Shown here piece after piece: positions 11,088-20,466 of a stretch of 38,117 nucleotides of DNA. The notes under the pieces are model-generated. The model did not search any database. It was not told the DNA's origin and saw only the letters and a program-made list of their open reading frames with translations. Source of the stretch: an uncultured Synechococcus sp. GTDB lineage: Bacteria; Cyanobacteriota; Cyanobacteriia; PCC-6307; Cyanobiaceae. The stretch covers positions 1 through 38,117 of the forward strand of contig CAJXSQ010000004.1 of assembly GCA_913061215.1 (NCBI GenBank), in the 5' to 3' direction. The first letter of the stretch is position 1; each line of letters starts with the position of its first letter. Both the position numbers and the translations under genes were made by a program.

Positions 11088-11193
11088 TCGGGTGCCCTGC
11101 CGTCCCAGTCCAGACCTTCCGTCCAGACACCCTGTCCCGCCCCCTGTTCGTCTGCAGAGCAGTGGTGCTTTACCGATCCGGCCCGCCGGTGCG

Positions 11194-11646
11194 ATGAACA
11201 AGACTCTCGTTCCCCCTCAGGATCCCTCCAGTCGCCAGTGGTATCTGGTGGATGCTGAGAACCAGACCCTCGGCCGTCTCGCCAGCGAAGTGGCATCGGT
11301 GCTCCGGGGCAAGAACAACCCCAACTTCGCTCCTCACATTGACGCCGGCGATTTCGTCGTGGTGATCAATGCCGAGAAGGTGAAGGTGAGCGGCAACAAG
11401 TTCACCGAGAAGGTCTATCGCCGTCATTCCGGTCGCCCCGGCGGCATGAAGACCGAAAGCTTCGCCGCGCTGCAGGCCCGCATCCCTGAGCGCATCGTGG
11501 AGAAGGCCGTGAAGGGCATGCTTCCCCACAACGCCCTCGGTCGTCAGCTGTTCCGCAAGCTGAAGGTTTACAAGGGTGCTGAGCACCCCCACGCCGCCCA
11601 GCAGCCCAAGGCCCTCGCCCTCGATCCCGCCGCTTCCGCCCAATGA
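11194..11646 (+). CDS. rplM: 50S ribosomal protein L13 (start ATG 11194)
   Basis: [63 protein letters not shown]. Confidence 0.98.
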   Translation: MNKTLVPPQDPSSRQWYLVDAENQTLGRLASEVASVLRGKNNPNFAPHIDAGDFVVVINAEKVKVSGNKFTEKVYRRHSGRPGGMKTESFAALQARIPERIVEKAVKGMLPHNALGRQLFRKLKVYKGAEHPHAAQQPKALALDPAASAQ

Positions 11647-12044
11647 GCACCAACACTGTCGTCTACTGGGGAACCGGCCGCCGCAAAACCGCTGTGGCCC
11701 GTGTGCGCGTGGTTCCCGGCACCGGCACCGTCACCATCAACGGTCGTCCCGGTGACAACTACCTCAACTACAACCCCGTTTACCTGGCGGCGGTCACCGC
11801 TCCCCTGCAGACCCTCGGTCTGGCCAGTGAGTACGACCTGCTGGTGAACGTGCGTGGCGGCGGCCTCACCGGCCAGGCCGATGCGATCAAGCAGGGCGCC
11901 GCCCGTGCCCTGTGTGAGCTCTCCCCCGAGAACCGCAAACCGCTCAAGACGGAAGGTCACCTCAGCCGCGACCCCCGCGCCAAGGAGCGTCGTAAGTACG
12001 GCCTGAAGAAAGCCCGTAAGGCTCCTCAGTTCTCCAAGCGCTGA
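11643..12044 (+). CDS. rpsI: 30S ribosomal protein S9
   Basis: [37 protein letters not shown]-term [16 protein letters not shown]; 4-nt ATGA overlap with rplM. Confidence 0.98.
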   Translation: MSTNTVVYWGTGRRKTAVARVRVVPGTGTVTINGRPGDNYLNYNPVYLAAVTAPLQTLGLASEYDLLVNVRGGGLTGQADAIKQGAARALCELSPENRKPLKTEGHLSRDPRAKERRKYGLKKARKAPQFSKR

Positions 12045-12076
12045 TTCCGCTTCAGCACCCCAGCTCTGTATCCGTC

Positions 12077-12334
12077 ATGCCGAAGGCCGAAATCCATCCC
12101 ACCTGGTATCCCGATGCCAAGGTGATCTGCAACGGAGAGGTGGTGATGACCACCGGCTCCACCTCGCCCGAGCTCCACGTGGATGTGTGGAGTGGCAACC
12201 ACCCCTTCTACACCGGTACCCAGAAGATCCTCGACACCGAGGGTCGCGTGGACCGCTTCATGCGCAAGTACGGCATGGCCGGCGCCAGCACCGATGCCCA
12301 GGCCGGCGATCAGAAGGCCGACGCCAAAGCCTGA
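12077..12334 (+). CDS. rpmE: 50S ribosomal protein L31
   Basis: MPKAEIHPTWYPDAKVICNGEVVMTTGSTSPELHVDVWSGNHPFYTGTQKILDTEGRVDRFMRKYG. Confidence 0.97.
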   Translation: MPKAEIHPTWYPDAKVICNGEVVMTTGSTSPELHVDVWSGNHPFYTGTQKILDTEGRVDRFMRKYGMAGASTDAQAGDQKADAKA

Positions 12335-12365
12335 TCGGCGTCACACCCGGTGTGATTGTTCCCAT

Positions 12366-12395
12366 AGCCGGATGCTCCAGGGCATCCGGCTTTTT
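12366..12395 (+). terminator. Intrinsic terminator downstream of rpmE
   Basis: AGCCGGATGC-tccagg-GCATCCGGCT then TTTT; 10-bp perfect stem. Confidence 0.9.
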
Positions 12396-12412
12396 GCTGC
12401 CCTGCTGACGCC

Positions 12413-13510
12413 ATGGATGCTTCCTTCCTGAGCGAGCGCCTGGAAACGGCCCGCACCACCTTTGAAACGCTGGAGCGGCAACTGGCGGATCCCGATGTGG
12501 CGGCCAACCCCGCCCAGCTGGAGCCGATCGCGCGGGAGCGGGCCCGGCTGGAGCCCCTGGTGATCGGCTATGCCGAGCTGGCAACCCTGCGCGGCCAGGA
12601 GCAGCAGGCACGCGAGCTGCTGCGGGAGAGCCGTGGCGATCAGGAGCTGGAGGCCCTGGCTCAGGAGGAGCTGGCTGCGCTCACCGAGCGCATCGCCGTT
12701 CTGGAGGAGCAACTCACCCTGGCGCTGCTGCCGCGTGATCCCCGCGACGAGCGCAGCGTGATGCTGGAGATCCGCGCTGGTGCCGGCGGCGATGAGGCGG
12801 CGCTCTGGGCCGGCGATCTGGCGCGGATGTATGAGCGCTATGCCCAGAGCGTGGGCTGGAAGGTGCTGCCGGTGAGTGCTTCGGAGGCTGAGCTCGGCGG
12901 CTACAAGGAGCTGATCCTGGCGATCAAGGGTGATGGTGTGTTCAGCCAGCTGAAATTTGAGGCCGGTGTGCACCGTGTGCAGCGGGTGCCCGCCACCGAA
13001 TCTCAGGGCCGGGTGCACACCTCCACCGCCACGGTGGCCGTGATGCCCGAGGCCGATCCGGTGGAGGTGCAGATCGATCCCGGCGATCTGGAGATCAGCA
13101 CGGCCCGCTCCGGTGGTGCCGGCGGCCAGAACGTGAACAAGGTGGAAACGGCGGTGGATCTGCTGCACAAACCCACCGGCATCCGCGTGTTCTGCACGCA
13201 GGAGCGCTCACAGTTGCAGAACCGTGAGCGGGCCCTGGAGATTCTGCGGGCCAAGCTCTACGAGCGCGAGCTGGCGGCGGCCAATGCCGAGGAGCGCTCC
13301 GCCCGCCTCGCTCAGGTGGGAACGGGCGATCGCAGCGAGAAGATCCGCACCTACAACTACAAGGACAACCGCACCACCGATCACCGCCTCGGCCGCAACT
13401 TCGCGCTGGAGCCGGTGCTGCAGGGGCAGCTGGCCGAGCTGATCGGGGCCTGCGTGTCGGCGGATCAGCGCCGCCAGCTGGAGCAGCTGGCCGAGCAGGC
13501 CGGGGCCTGA
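12413..13510 (+). CDS. prfA: Peptide chain release factor 1
   Basis: [44 protein letters not shown] (GGQ motif). Confidence 0.98.
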   Translation: MDASFLSERLETARTTFETLERQLADPDVAANPAQLEPIARERARLEPLVIGYAELATLRGQEQQARELLRESRGDQELEALAQEELAALTERIAVLEEQLTLALLPRDPRDERSVMLEIRAGAGGDEAALWAGDLARMYERYAQSVGWKVLPVSASEAELGGYKELILAIKGDGVFSQLKFEAGVHRVQRVPATESQGRVHTSTATVAVMPEADPVEVQIDPGDLEISTARSGGAGGQNVNKVETAVDLLHKPTGIRVFCTQERSQLQNRERALEILRAKLYERELAAANAEERSARLAQVGTGDRSEKIRTYNYKDNRTTDHRLGRNFALEPVLQGQLAELIGACVSADQRRQLEQLAEQAGA

Positions 13511-13519
13511 GGGCGGGGT

Positions 13520-14047
13520 TCAGGCCACCGCATCCAGCCCCGTGTCATCCCAGCCCTGCACGTATTTCGCCCATTCCCGGTGCTGGCCGCGCGCCATCTG
13601 GCGCTGGGCTTCGAACAGTGGGCCGCTCAGGGGGCGCCGGGGCGGGCGCAGCAGGATCATCCCCGCTTCCCGGGGCGTGCGGTTGCCCTTCTGAACGTTG
13701 CAGCGCAGGCAGGCGGTGGTCACGTTGTCCCAGCTGTGGCTGCCGCCACGGCTGCGGGGATGCACATGATCGATCGAGAGCCGTTCCGAGCGGCTGCCGC
13801 AGTATTGGCAGCGATGGTCGTCGCGGTGGAACAGGTTGCGGCGGGTGAGCGGCAGGGCCCGGAACGGCACCCGCACAAACTGGCGCAGGCGGATCACGGT
13901 GGGGCGATTCAGGCCCGGGCGCAGCTGCAGATCAGGAGCGTGTTCGAGGCCCTCCGCCTTGCCCTTGAGCAGCATCACGGTGGCGCGGCGCCAGCTGGTG
14001 ATGTTCAGCGGCTCGTAGGAGGCGTTCAGAACCAGAACCTGACCCAT
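13520..14047 (-). CDS. HNH endonuclease domain protein
   Basis: MGQVLVLNASYEPLNITSWRRATVMLLKGKAE...; HRCQYCGSRSERLSIDHVHPRSRGGSHSWDNVTTACLRCNVQKGNRTP (HNH fold with CxxC pairs). Confidence 0.92.
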   Translation of the reverse strand: MGQVLVLNASYEPLNITSWRRATVMLLKGKAEGLEHAPDLQLRPGLNRPTVIRLRQFVRVPFRALPLTRRNLFHRDDHRCQYCGSRSERLSIDHVHPRSRGGSHSWDNVTTACLRCNVQKGNRTPREAGMILLRPPRRPLSGPLFEAQRQMARGQHREWAKYVQGWDDTGLDAVA

Positions 14048-14148
14048 GGGAGCGCTCCCCCTGGCAGCTCCGGAATTGCTCGCCATGCTAAGGGGAACCG
14101 CCGAAAGCGTCGGCAGTCCCGCCTACGCTCCCCCCATCTGCCCGGTGG

Positions 14149-15339
14149 ATGACGGACGCCTCCCCTGCCATCACGCCCACGGGGCAACCCTGGCCGCACC
14201 CGCGCCAGCGCGCCTGGATTGAGGTGTGTGAGGCGGCGGTGCAGGCCAATGCCCGCAGCCTGTGCCGTTCGCTCGCTCCCGGCTGCTCCCTGATGGCGGT
14301 GGTGAAGGCCGATGGCTACGGCCACGGTGCCGTGCCGGTGGCCCGTGCCGCGGCGGCCGGAGGGGCCAGCTGTTTCGGGGTGGCCACCCTGCAGGAAGGG
14401 TTGGAGCTGCGCCAGGCCGGCCTGCGCCAACCCGTGCTGGTGCTGGGCAACCTCACCCAGCCCGATGAGCTGCGCACCTGCCTGCACTGGCAGCTGATGC
14501 CCACCCTGAGCAGCATGCGCGAGGCCCTGCTCTGCCAGAACCTGGCGGCCGGCAGCGGCCGGGCCATGGCTGTGCAGCTCAAGCTCGACACCGGCATGGC
14601 CCGGCTCGGTGCCCCCTGGCAGGAGGGCCCGCGGCTGGTGGAGGCGATCACCGCCCTCGAAGCGGTGACGCTCGCAGGCGTGTATTCCCACCTGGCCGAT
14701 GCGGATGCCCCCGGCCCTGGCCTCGATCCGCTCACCCAGCAGCAGCAGCAACGCTTCGAGGCGGTGCTCACCGCCCTGCAGGAGGGCGGCCTGGCGGGCG
14801 GCTGCCGCCATCTGGCCAATTCCGCTGCCACCCTGCGCACCCCCCGGCTGCACTACGACATGGTGCGTGTGGGCCTGGCCCTCTATGGCCACCGGCCGGC
14901 TCAGCATCTCGGCGGCGATCTGCCCCTGCAGCCGGCCATGCAGGTGCGGGCGCGGGTGAGCCTGATCCGCGAGGTGCCCGCCGGTGTGGGCGTGAGCTAC
15001 GGCCATCGCTTCACCACCCAGCGCCCCAGCCGCCTGGCGGTGGTGAGCATCGGCTATGCCGATGGCGTGCCCCGTCTGCTCTCCAACCGCCTGGAGGTGC
15101 TGCACCACGGGCGCCGCATCCCCCAGGTGGGCGCGATCACCATGGACCAGCTGGTGCTCGATGCCACCGACGCCCCCGAGCTGGAGCAGGGGGCGGTGGT
15201 GACCCTGCTGGGCCGTGATGGCGATGCCCGGATTGAACCGCTCGCCTGGAGCGATCCCTGCGGCACCATCCCCTGGGAGATCCTCTGCGGCTTCAAGCAC
15301 CGGCTGCCGCGCCTGCCCGTGCAGGGGCCGGGAAGCTGA
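14149..15339 (+). CDS. alr: Alanine racemase
   Basis: SLMAVVKADGYGHGAVPVARAA (PLP-Lys motif); HYDMVRVGLALYG; RVSLIREVPAGVGVSYGHRF. Confidence 0.97.
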   Translation: MTDASPAITPTGQPWPHPRQRAWIEVCEAAVQANARSLCRSLAPGCSLMAVVKADGYGHGAVPVARAAAAGGASCFGVATLQEGLELRQAGLRQPVLVLGNLTQPDELRTCLHWQLMPTLSSMREALLCQNLAAGSGRAMAVQLKLDTGMARLGAPWQEGPRLVEAITALEAVTLAGVYSHLADADAPGPGLDPLTQQQQQRFEAVLTALQEGGLAGGCRHLANSAATLRTPRLHYDMVRVGLALYGHRPAQHLGGDLPLQPAMQVRARVSLIREVPAGVGVSYGHRFTTQRPSRLAVVSIGYADGVPRLLSNRLEVLHHGRRIPQVGAITMDQLVLDATDAPELEQGAVVTLLGRDGDARIEPLAWSDPCGTIPWEILCGFKHRLPRLPVQGPGS

Positions 15340-15357
15340 TAGGCTCTCTCTGCCGCT

Positions 15358-15446
15358 GGAGAGGTGGCTGAGTGGTTGAAAGCGGCTCCCTGCTAAGGAG
15401 TTACAGGAGGCAACTTCTGTCGAGGGTTCGAATCCCTCCCTCTCCG
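15358..15446 (+). tRNA. tRNA-Ser (anticodon GCU)
   Basis: Acceptor GGAGAGG/CCTCTCC + discriminator G; anticodon stem-loop GCTCC-CTGCTAA-GGAGT; long variable arm; T-arm GAGGGTTCGAATCCCTC. Confidence 0.97.
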
Positions 15447-15455
15447 TTCCCGAAT

Positions 15456-16379
15456 TCAGGCCTCGAGCAGCTGCCGGCACAGGTTAGGCAGTAGCTGCTC
15501 ATCGGCTGCACGCTCGCGCCCCTCGCTGAACACCACCAGCAGCATCGGCGCCCTGCCCTCCACTTCGATGTAGGCCGCGTCGTGGCGGGCCTGGCTCATC
15601 CAGCCGGCCTTGCTCCAGAGGCGGGCGCCGGCGGGCAGCCCCCCACCGAGGAAGCCATCCACCTGATTCTCCGGATCGGCGGCCCGCTGGGCTGGATCCA
15701 GATCGCGCTGCAGCAGCTGGCGCATGCGCTGGCCGGCCGGCGGCGACACCAACGCCCCGCTGATCACCCCGTGCAGCAGCCGCGCTGTGAAGCTGGTGTT
15801 CAGCCGGTTGCGGTTCTCGCGCTGCTCGCCATACGACTGGCGCTCGCGGCCATAGGGGCCATCGCCCCAGGTTTTCTGGCAGGCATTGCAGCCGTTCCAC
15901 TCGCCCCAGCCCAGCTCCTCACACCAGCGATTCACCAGCTGGCGCCGTTCGCTCCAGGCCTGGAAGGCCGGCTGCGGCAGTTCCGGCCCGCTCGTGGTGC
16001 CGGTGAGCAGATCCAGCACCAGGCCGGTGGCATCGTTGCTCGAGTCGCGGATCATGTCCGCCAGGGCGCGCTGCAGTTCCGGTGTGTTCTCCAGCAGCTG
16101 CTGCTGCAACCAGTGCTCGGCCGCCACCAGATACAGCAGCTTCACCACGCTGGCTGGATAGCGGCTCTGCTGGCCGCGCCAGGCGGCACCGGCCGGTGCC
16201 TCAGCCCAGAAGCGAGCCAGATCGGTGGCCTGGCTGGCGCTGTTGATCAGCGAGTGCTCGTAGCGCAGCCAGGTGATCGAGAGCTGCGCGGCCAGTCCCG
16301 GCCGGCCATCGGCCTCGAGCCCGGCCACAACGGCCTCCAGCTGCTGGGCCATCGCCCCATCCGGGCAGTAGAACGCCAT
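15456..16379 (-). CDS. Serine hydrolase (class A beta-lactamase/DD-peptidase fold)
   Basis: SxxK in YPASVVKLLYLVAAEHW; SxN region DSSNDATGLVLDLL; KTG-like LWSKAGWMSQARHDAAYIE; ATG at 16379 preferred to TTG at 16397. Confidence 0.85.
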   Translation of the reverse strand: MAFYCPDGAMAQQLEAVVAGLEADGRPGLAAQLSITWLRYEHSLINSASQATDLARFWAEAPAGAAWRGQQSRYPASVVKLLYLVAAEHWLQQQLLENTPELQRALADMIRDSSNDATGLVLDLLTGTTSGPELPQPAFQAWSERRQLVNRWCEELGWGEWNGCNACQKTWGDGPYGRERQSYGEQRENRNRLNTSFTARLLHGVISGALVSPPAGQRMRQLLQRDLDPAQRAADPENQVDGFLGGGLPAGARLWSKAGWMSQARHDAAYIEVEGRAPMLLVVFSEGRERAADEQLLPNLCRQLLEA

Positions 16380-16396
16380 CGCGGCCAAGGGGGGCA

Positions 16397-17149
16397 ATGG
16401 CGAGATTAGGCAGGCTGGCGGAAGGCGCCCCGGTGGCCCTGGAACTGCTGCGGCCCGGCACCTCCTGGCGCCTCAGTGCGCCGCTGGATCTCACCAGTCA
16501 CTGGAGCGGCCCGGGCCTGGCCACCCAGGCGGCCGCCGGCCGGGCCTTCACCGTGCTCGCACCGCTCCAACCGGGCCGTGCCCGCCTGCGGGTGCGCCTG
16601 CTGGAGGATGGGTATCCGGGCTGGGCCGATCCGCAGCAGCTGCTCGGCAACGCCCGCGCCTGCCAGGCGCCGCCGCCGCGGCTGCTCGATGCTTCGGCGA
16701 TCGCGGCCCGGCTGCCGGCAGTGCTGGCCTTCGCCGAGCAGGCTCGCCTGCAGCCCAATCGCTATCTCTGGGGCGGCACCCTCGGCCCCGATTTCGACTG
16801 CTCCGGCCTGGTCCAGGCCGCCTTTGCCAGCGCCGGGATCTGGCTGCCGCGCGACGCCTATCAGCAGGAGCGCTTCTGTGCGCCCGTGGCGGTGGCGCCC
16901 GGCTGCTACAGCCTGTTGCGCCCCGGGGACCTGATCTTCTTCGGGCGTCCGCAGCGCTGCACCCATGTGGGGCTGTATCTGGGCAGCGGGCGCTACCTGC
17001 ACAGCTCCGGCTGCGAGCACGGCCGCAACGGCATCGGCATCGATGGTCTCGATCCGCAGCTGCAACACCCGGTGAGCGTGCACTACCGGCGTGAGCTGCG
17101 CGGGGCCGGCCGGGTGATCCGCTGCCACGACGGCACTCCCCTGCCCTGA
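16397..17149 (+). CDS. C40-family (NlpC/P60) peptidase with N-terminal SH3-like region
   Basis: YLWGGTLGPDFDCSGLVQAAFASAGIWLPRDAYQQ...LRPGDLIFFG...CTHVGLYLGSGRYLHSSG. Confidence 0.93.
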   Translation: MARLGRLAEGAPVALELLRPGTSWRLSAPLDLTSHWSGPGLATQAAAGRAFTVLAPLQPGRARLRVRLLEDGYPGWADPQQLLGNARACQAPPPRLLDASAIAARLPAVLAFAEQARLQPNRYLWGGTLGPDFDCSGLVQAAFASAGIWLPRDAYQQERFCAPVAVAPGCYSLLRPGDLIFFGRPQRCTHVGLYLGSGRYLHSSGCEHGRNGIGIDGLDPQLQHPVSVHYRRELRGAGRVIRCHDGTPLP

Positions 17150-18237
17150 TGCCGATGCTTGCCTCGTTGCTGTTGATCCTGGCGCTCACCGCCCTGGGCT
17201 GGTGGCTGGCGCAGCGCACCGCTGTTGGCCGGCAGCTGGGCACCACCATGCTCGTGCTGCTGCTGGGGTTGCTGGTGAGCAATCTCACCGGCCTGGAGCC
17301 TCAGGCGGCAGCGGCCGCCTGGGTCAACGGTCCGCTCACCTCCCTGGCGATCGCGCTGCTGCTGCTGGCGGTGGACCTGCGGCGACTCTGGCCCGATGCC
17401 CGCCAGCTGCTGCCGCCCTTCCTCACCGCGGTGCTCTGCACCGTGCTGGCGGTGCTGCTGGGCGGCTGGCTGCTGCAGCCGCTGCTGGGGCCTGAACGCG
17501 GCGTGCTGGCTGGGGTGTTCACCGCCACCTTCACCGGCGGCAGCCTCAATTTCGTGTCGGTGGCGCGCACGCTGCAGCCCTCCGAGGGCCTGCTCACCGT
17601 GGCCACCACGGTGGACTACGTGGTGTTCGCCGCCTGGTTCGCCGCGAGCCTCTGGCTGGGGCGGCGCCGCTCGCCCGGCCCCGAGCAGCCGCCAGCCGGC
17701 TCCGCCGCTGCGCTCGAAGCGGTTGATGGCTGGTGGCAGGGTCTGCTCTGGGGCCTGGCGCTGCTGCTGCTCTCCAACGCGCTCACCGCTGGGCTGCAGC
17801 GGTTCTGGCCGGCTCTGCCCTCGATCCTGGTGCTCACCACCCTCACGCTGGCCGCCGCGCAGCTGCCGGGTGCCCGCAGCCGCCGCGGTTGCTATGGCCT
17901 CGGCCTGCTGCTCATCCAGCCGTTCTTCACGGTGATGGGGCTCAGCTCCCCGGTGGCGGGCCTGTTCGGGGAGGGCCTGCCGGTGCTCGTGTACGCGGCC
18001 CTGATCGTGCTGCTGCAGGGGCTTGCGCTGTTGCTGCTGCGCCGCTGGCGCGGCTGGGGACTGGCGGAAACCCTGGTGGCGTCGCAGGCCTCGATCGGCG
18101 GTCCCAGCACAGCCCTCGCCCTGGCCACAGCCATCGGCCGCGCTGAGTTGGCCCTTCCCGCCGTGGCGATCGGGCTGCTGGGTTACCTGCTCGGCACCTA
18201 TCTGGGTTTGCTGGCGGCGGTGCTGCTCGGTTCTTAA
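17149..18237 (+). CDS. DUF819 family integral membrane protein
   Basis: Polytopic; LGTTMLVLLLGLLVSNL..., GVFTATFTGGSLNFVSVARTL, VDYVVFAAWF. Confidence 0.85.
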   Translation: MPMLASLLLILALTALGWWLAQRTAVGRQLGTTMLVLLLGLLVSNLTGLEPQAAAAAWVNGPLTSLAIALLLLAVDLRRLWPDARQLLPPFLTAVLCTVLAVLLGGWLLQPLLGPERGVLAGVFTATFTGGSLNFVSVARTLQPSEGLLTVATTVDYVVFAAWFAASLWLGRRRSPGPEQPPAGSAAALEAVDGWWQGLLWGLALLLLSNALTAGLQRFWPALPSILVLTTLTLAAAQLPGARSRRGCYGLGLLLIQPFFTVMGLSSPVAGLFGEGLPVLVYAALIVLLQGLALLLLRRWRGWGLAETLVASQASIGGPSTALALATAIGRAELALPAVAIGLLGYLLGTYLGLLAAVLLGS

Positions 18238-18288
18238 CCCCTCCCTCAGGCCCCTCGCCTAGGTTCCAGCCAATCTCAGCCGCGCCCT

Positions 18289-19254
18289 GTGAGCCCCAGC
18301 ACCGCCCCCGAGCTCTCGATCGTGGTGCCCCTCTACAACGAAGAGGAGAGCCTGCCGCTGCTGGTGGAGAAGCTGCTGGCGGCCCTGCGTCCGCTGGGCC
18401 GCTCCTTCGAGCTGGTGTTGGTGGACGACGGCTCCAGCGACGCCACGGCAGCGGTGCTGCGCCAGCTGGCAGCCACCACGCCCGAGCTGGTGGCGGTGCT
18501 GCTGCGCCGCAACTACGGGCAGACGCCGGCCATGTCGGCCGGCTTTGATGCCAGCCGCGGCCAGCTGATCGTGACCCTCGACGGCGATCTGCAGAACGAT
18601 CCGGCCGACATCCCGATGCTGCTGGAGCGGCTGGAGCAGGGCTACGACCTGGTGAGCGGCTGGCGGCATCAGCGCCAGGACAACGCGGTGAGCCGGCTGC
18701 TGCCCAGCAAGATCGCCAACCGGCTGATCGCCCGCGTCACCGGCGTGAAGCTGCACGACTACGGCTGCTCGCTCAAGGCCTACCGGCGCGAACTGGTGGA
18801 GGACATGAACCTCTACGGCGAGCTGCACCGCTTCCTGCCGGCCCTGGCCTACATCGAGGGTGCGCGGATCACCGAGGTGAAGGTGAACCACAACGCCCGG
18901 CAGTTCGGCCAGAGCAAGTACGGCATCGACCGCACCTTCCGGGTGCTGATGGACCTGCTCACCGTGTGGTTCATGAAGCGCTTCCTCACCCGGCCGATGT
19001 ATGTGTTCGGCTTCGGCGGCCTGGTGGGCATCGCCATCGGCGCGGTGCTCAGCGCCTATCTGCTGGTGGAAAAGCTGCTGGGCGCGGAGATCGGCAACCG
19101 GCCGCTGCTGCTGGTGGCGGTGCTGGCGTTGATCGCCGGTGTGCAGCTGTTCTGCTTCGGCCTGCTGGCGGAGCTGCAGATGCGCACCTACCACGAGAGC
19201 CAGGGGCGCCCGATCTACCGGGTGCGGGAAACGTTGCGCGGCGGCCTGGTCTGA
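18289..19254 (+). CDS. Family 2 glycosyltransferase, polyprenyl-phosphate sugar transferase type (GtrB/DPM1-like), two C-terminal TM helices
   Basis: LSIVVPLYNEEESLPLLVEKLLAAL...VLVDDGSSDATAAVLRQL...LDGDLQNDPADIPMLLERLEQGYDLVSGWRHQRQD. Confidence 0.95.
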   Translation: MSPSTAPELSIVVPLYNEEESLPLLVEKLLAALRPLGRSFELVLVDDGSSDATAAVLRQLAATTPELVAVLLRRNYGQTPAMSAGFDASRGQLIVTLDGDLQNDPADIPMLLERLEQGYDLVSGWRHQRQDNAVSRLLPSKIANRLIARVTGVKLHDYGCSLKAYRRELVEDMNLYGELHRFLPALAYIEGARITEVKVNHNARQFGQSKYGIDRTFRVLMDLLTVWFMKRFLTRPMYVFGFGGLVGIAIGAVLSAYLLVEKLLGAEIGNRPLLLVAVLALIAGVQLFCFGLLAELQMRTYHESQGRPIYRVRETLRGGLV

Positions 19255-19697
19255 ACCGCCGCCGTTGCTGCGCTGCGGCCGCGGAAGTGGGCCATCGCTT
19301 CGGCGGCCAGGGCGGCCACGGCGCAGTCGCTGTCGCGCAGGCCGCGGCGCACCAGAGGCAGCGTGTCGCGGTGGTGCCAGGCGGCGCACACCGCCAGGGC
19401 CTGCCGGCGCTGGTCACCGCCGGCCTGGAACTGGCGCTCCAGCTGCCTGAGCAGCAGCTGCCGGCCGCGTCGATCGGCGGCGGCGGGCAGGACCACGGCT
19501 TCGGTGCCGTCCGGCGCGTCTGCCCCGGCCTCGCCGGGAGCGTCATCCCGCATCAACACCCGTTCCATGCGGCTGCGGTTGAGCGCCGCCACGGCCGAGG
19601 CATCAGTGGAGCGCAGGATCTTCGGGCGGGGCCGCCCCAGCAGCCAGCAGGCGGCCACCACGGCGGCAATCGCAGCGGCGGAGAGGGCCTGGGTCAT
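19215..19697 (-). CDS. Conserved hypothetical with N-terminal TM and HEAT-like alpha-helical C-terminus
   Basis: N-term SAAAIAAVVAACWLLGRPRPKI; RRQALAVCAAWHHRDTLPLVRRGLRDSDCAVAALAAEAMAHF resembles HEAT repeats. Confidence 0.7.
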   Translation of the reverse strand: MTQALSAAAIAAVVAACWLLGRPRPKILRSTDASAVAALNRSRMERVLMRDDAPGEAGADAPDGTEAVVLPAAADRRGRQLLLRQLERQFQAGGDQRRQALAVCAAWHHRDTLPLVRRGLRDSDCAVAALAAEAMAHFRGRSAATAAVQTRPPRNVSRTR

Positions 19698-19792
19698 CGG
19701 TCTGAACTTTTATGTCGCCCCTTCCGCCGCCCGAGAGCAGTTTCAGACGCGCTCCTTACAGTGCCGAACGGTAGCTGTATTGGCCCACGCTG

Positions 19793-19909
19793 ATGACCGG
19801 AGACTTCGTCGCCGCCTGGATGCCCTCGGTGTTCGTGCCCATTGTCGGGATCCTGGGTCCTGCGGTGGCCATGGCCCTGCTGTTCAACGTGATCGAAGCC
19901 CGCGACTGA
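19793..19909 (+). CDS. psaI: Photosystem I subunit VIII, PsaI (38 aa; not in ORF track)
   Basis: Manual translation MTGDFVAAWMPSVFVPIVGILGPAVAMALLFNVIEARD*; immediately upstream of psaL. Confidence 0.95.
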   Translation: MTGDFVAAWMPSVFVPIVGILGPAVAMALLFNVIEARD

Positions 19910-19951
19910 GTCGTCGCCGCTTCATCGCCGCCAACCACCTTCCTTCCACCG

Positions 19952-20443
19952 ATGACCGTGACCCCCGTCGCCGACCCCTGCGTCGGCAATCTGGCCACTC
20001 CCGTCAACAGCAGCTACTTCAGCCGTGCCTTCCTGAACGCGCTGCCGGCCTATCGCCCGTCCCTCTCTCCCAACCGTCGCGGTCTGGAAGTGGGCATGGC
20101 CCATGGCTTCTTCCTCTACGGCCCCTTTGTGATCACCGGCCCGCTGCGCGCCACCGAATACGCCAGCACCGCCGGTCTGCTGGCGGCTGTGGGTCTGGTG
20201 TCGATCCTCACGGTGTGCCTCTCGATCTATGGCACCGCCGGCCGCGGCCCCAACGTGCAGCCCGCTGACGCCACCATCGACAATCCCCCCGCCGATCTGT
20301 TCACCAAGGCCGGCTGGGCTGAGTTCGCCAGCGGCTTCTGGCTCGGCGGTTGCGGTGGCGCCGCCTTCGCCTGGTTCCTCGCCGGCACCAGCATCGTGGC
20401 TCCGCTGGTGAAGATCGCCGGTGGCGTGTGGAGCGTGGGCTGA
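19952..20443 (+). CDS. psaL: Photosystem I subunit XI, PsaL
   Basis: [56 protein letters not shown]. Confidence 0.98.
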   Translation: MTVTPVADPCVGNLATPVNSSYFSRAFLNALPAYRPSLSPNRRGLEVGMAHGFFLYGPFVITGPLRATEYASTAGLLAAVGLVSILTVCLSIYGTAGRGPNVQPADATIDNPPADLFTKAGWAEFASGFWLGGCGGAAFAWFLAGTSIVAPLVKIAGGVWSVG

Positions 20444-20466
20444 GCCCTGCGCCCTCGTGAGTGCTC

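Noticed and set aside
15358-15446. tRNA-Ser as a genomic-island attachment site
   Set aside because: No integrase, no repeated tRNA 3' fragment recognised nearby, and the flanking genes look like normal chromosomal genes.
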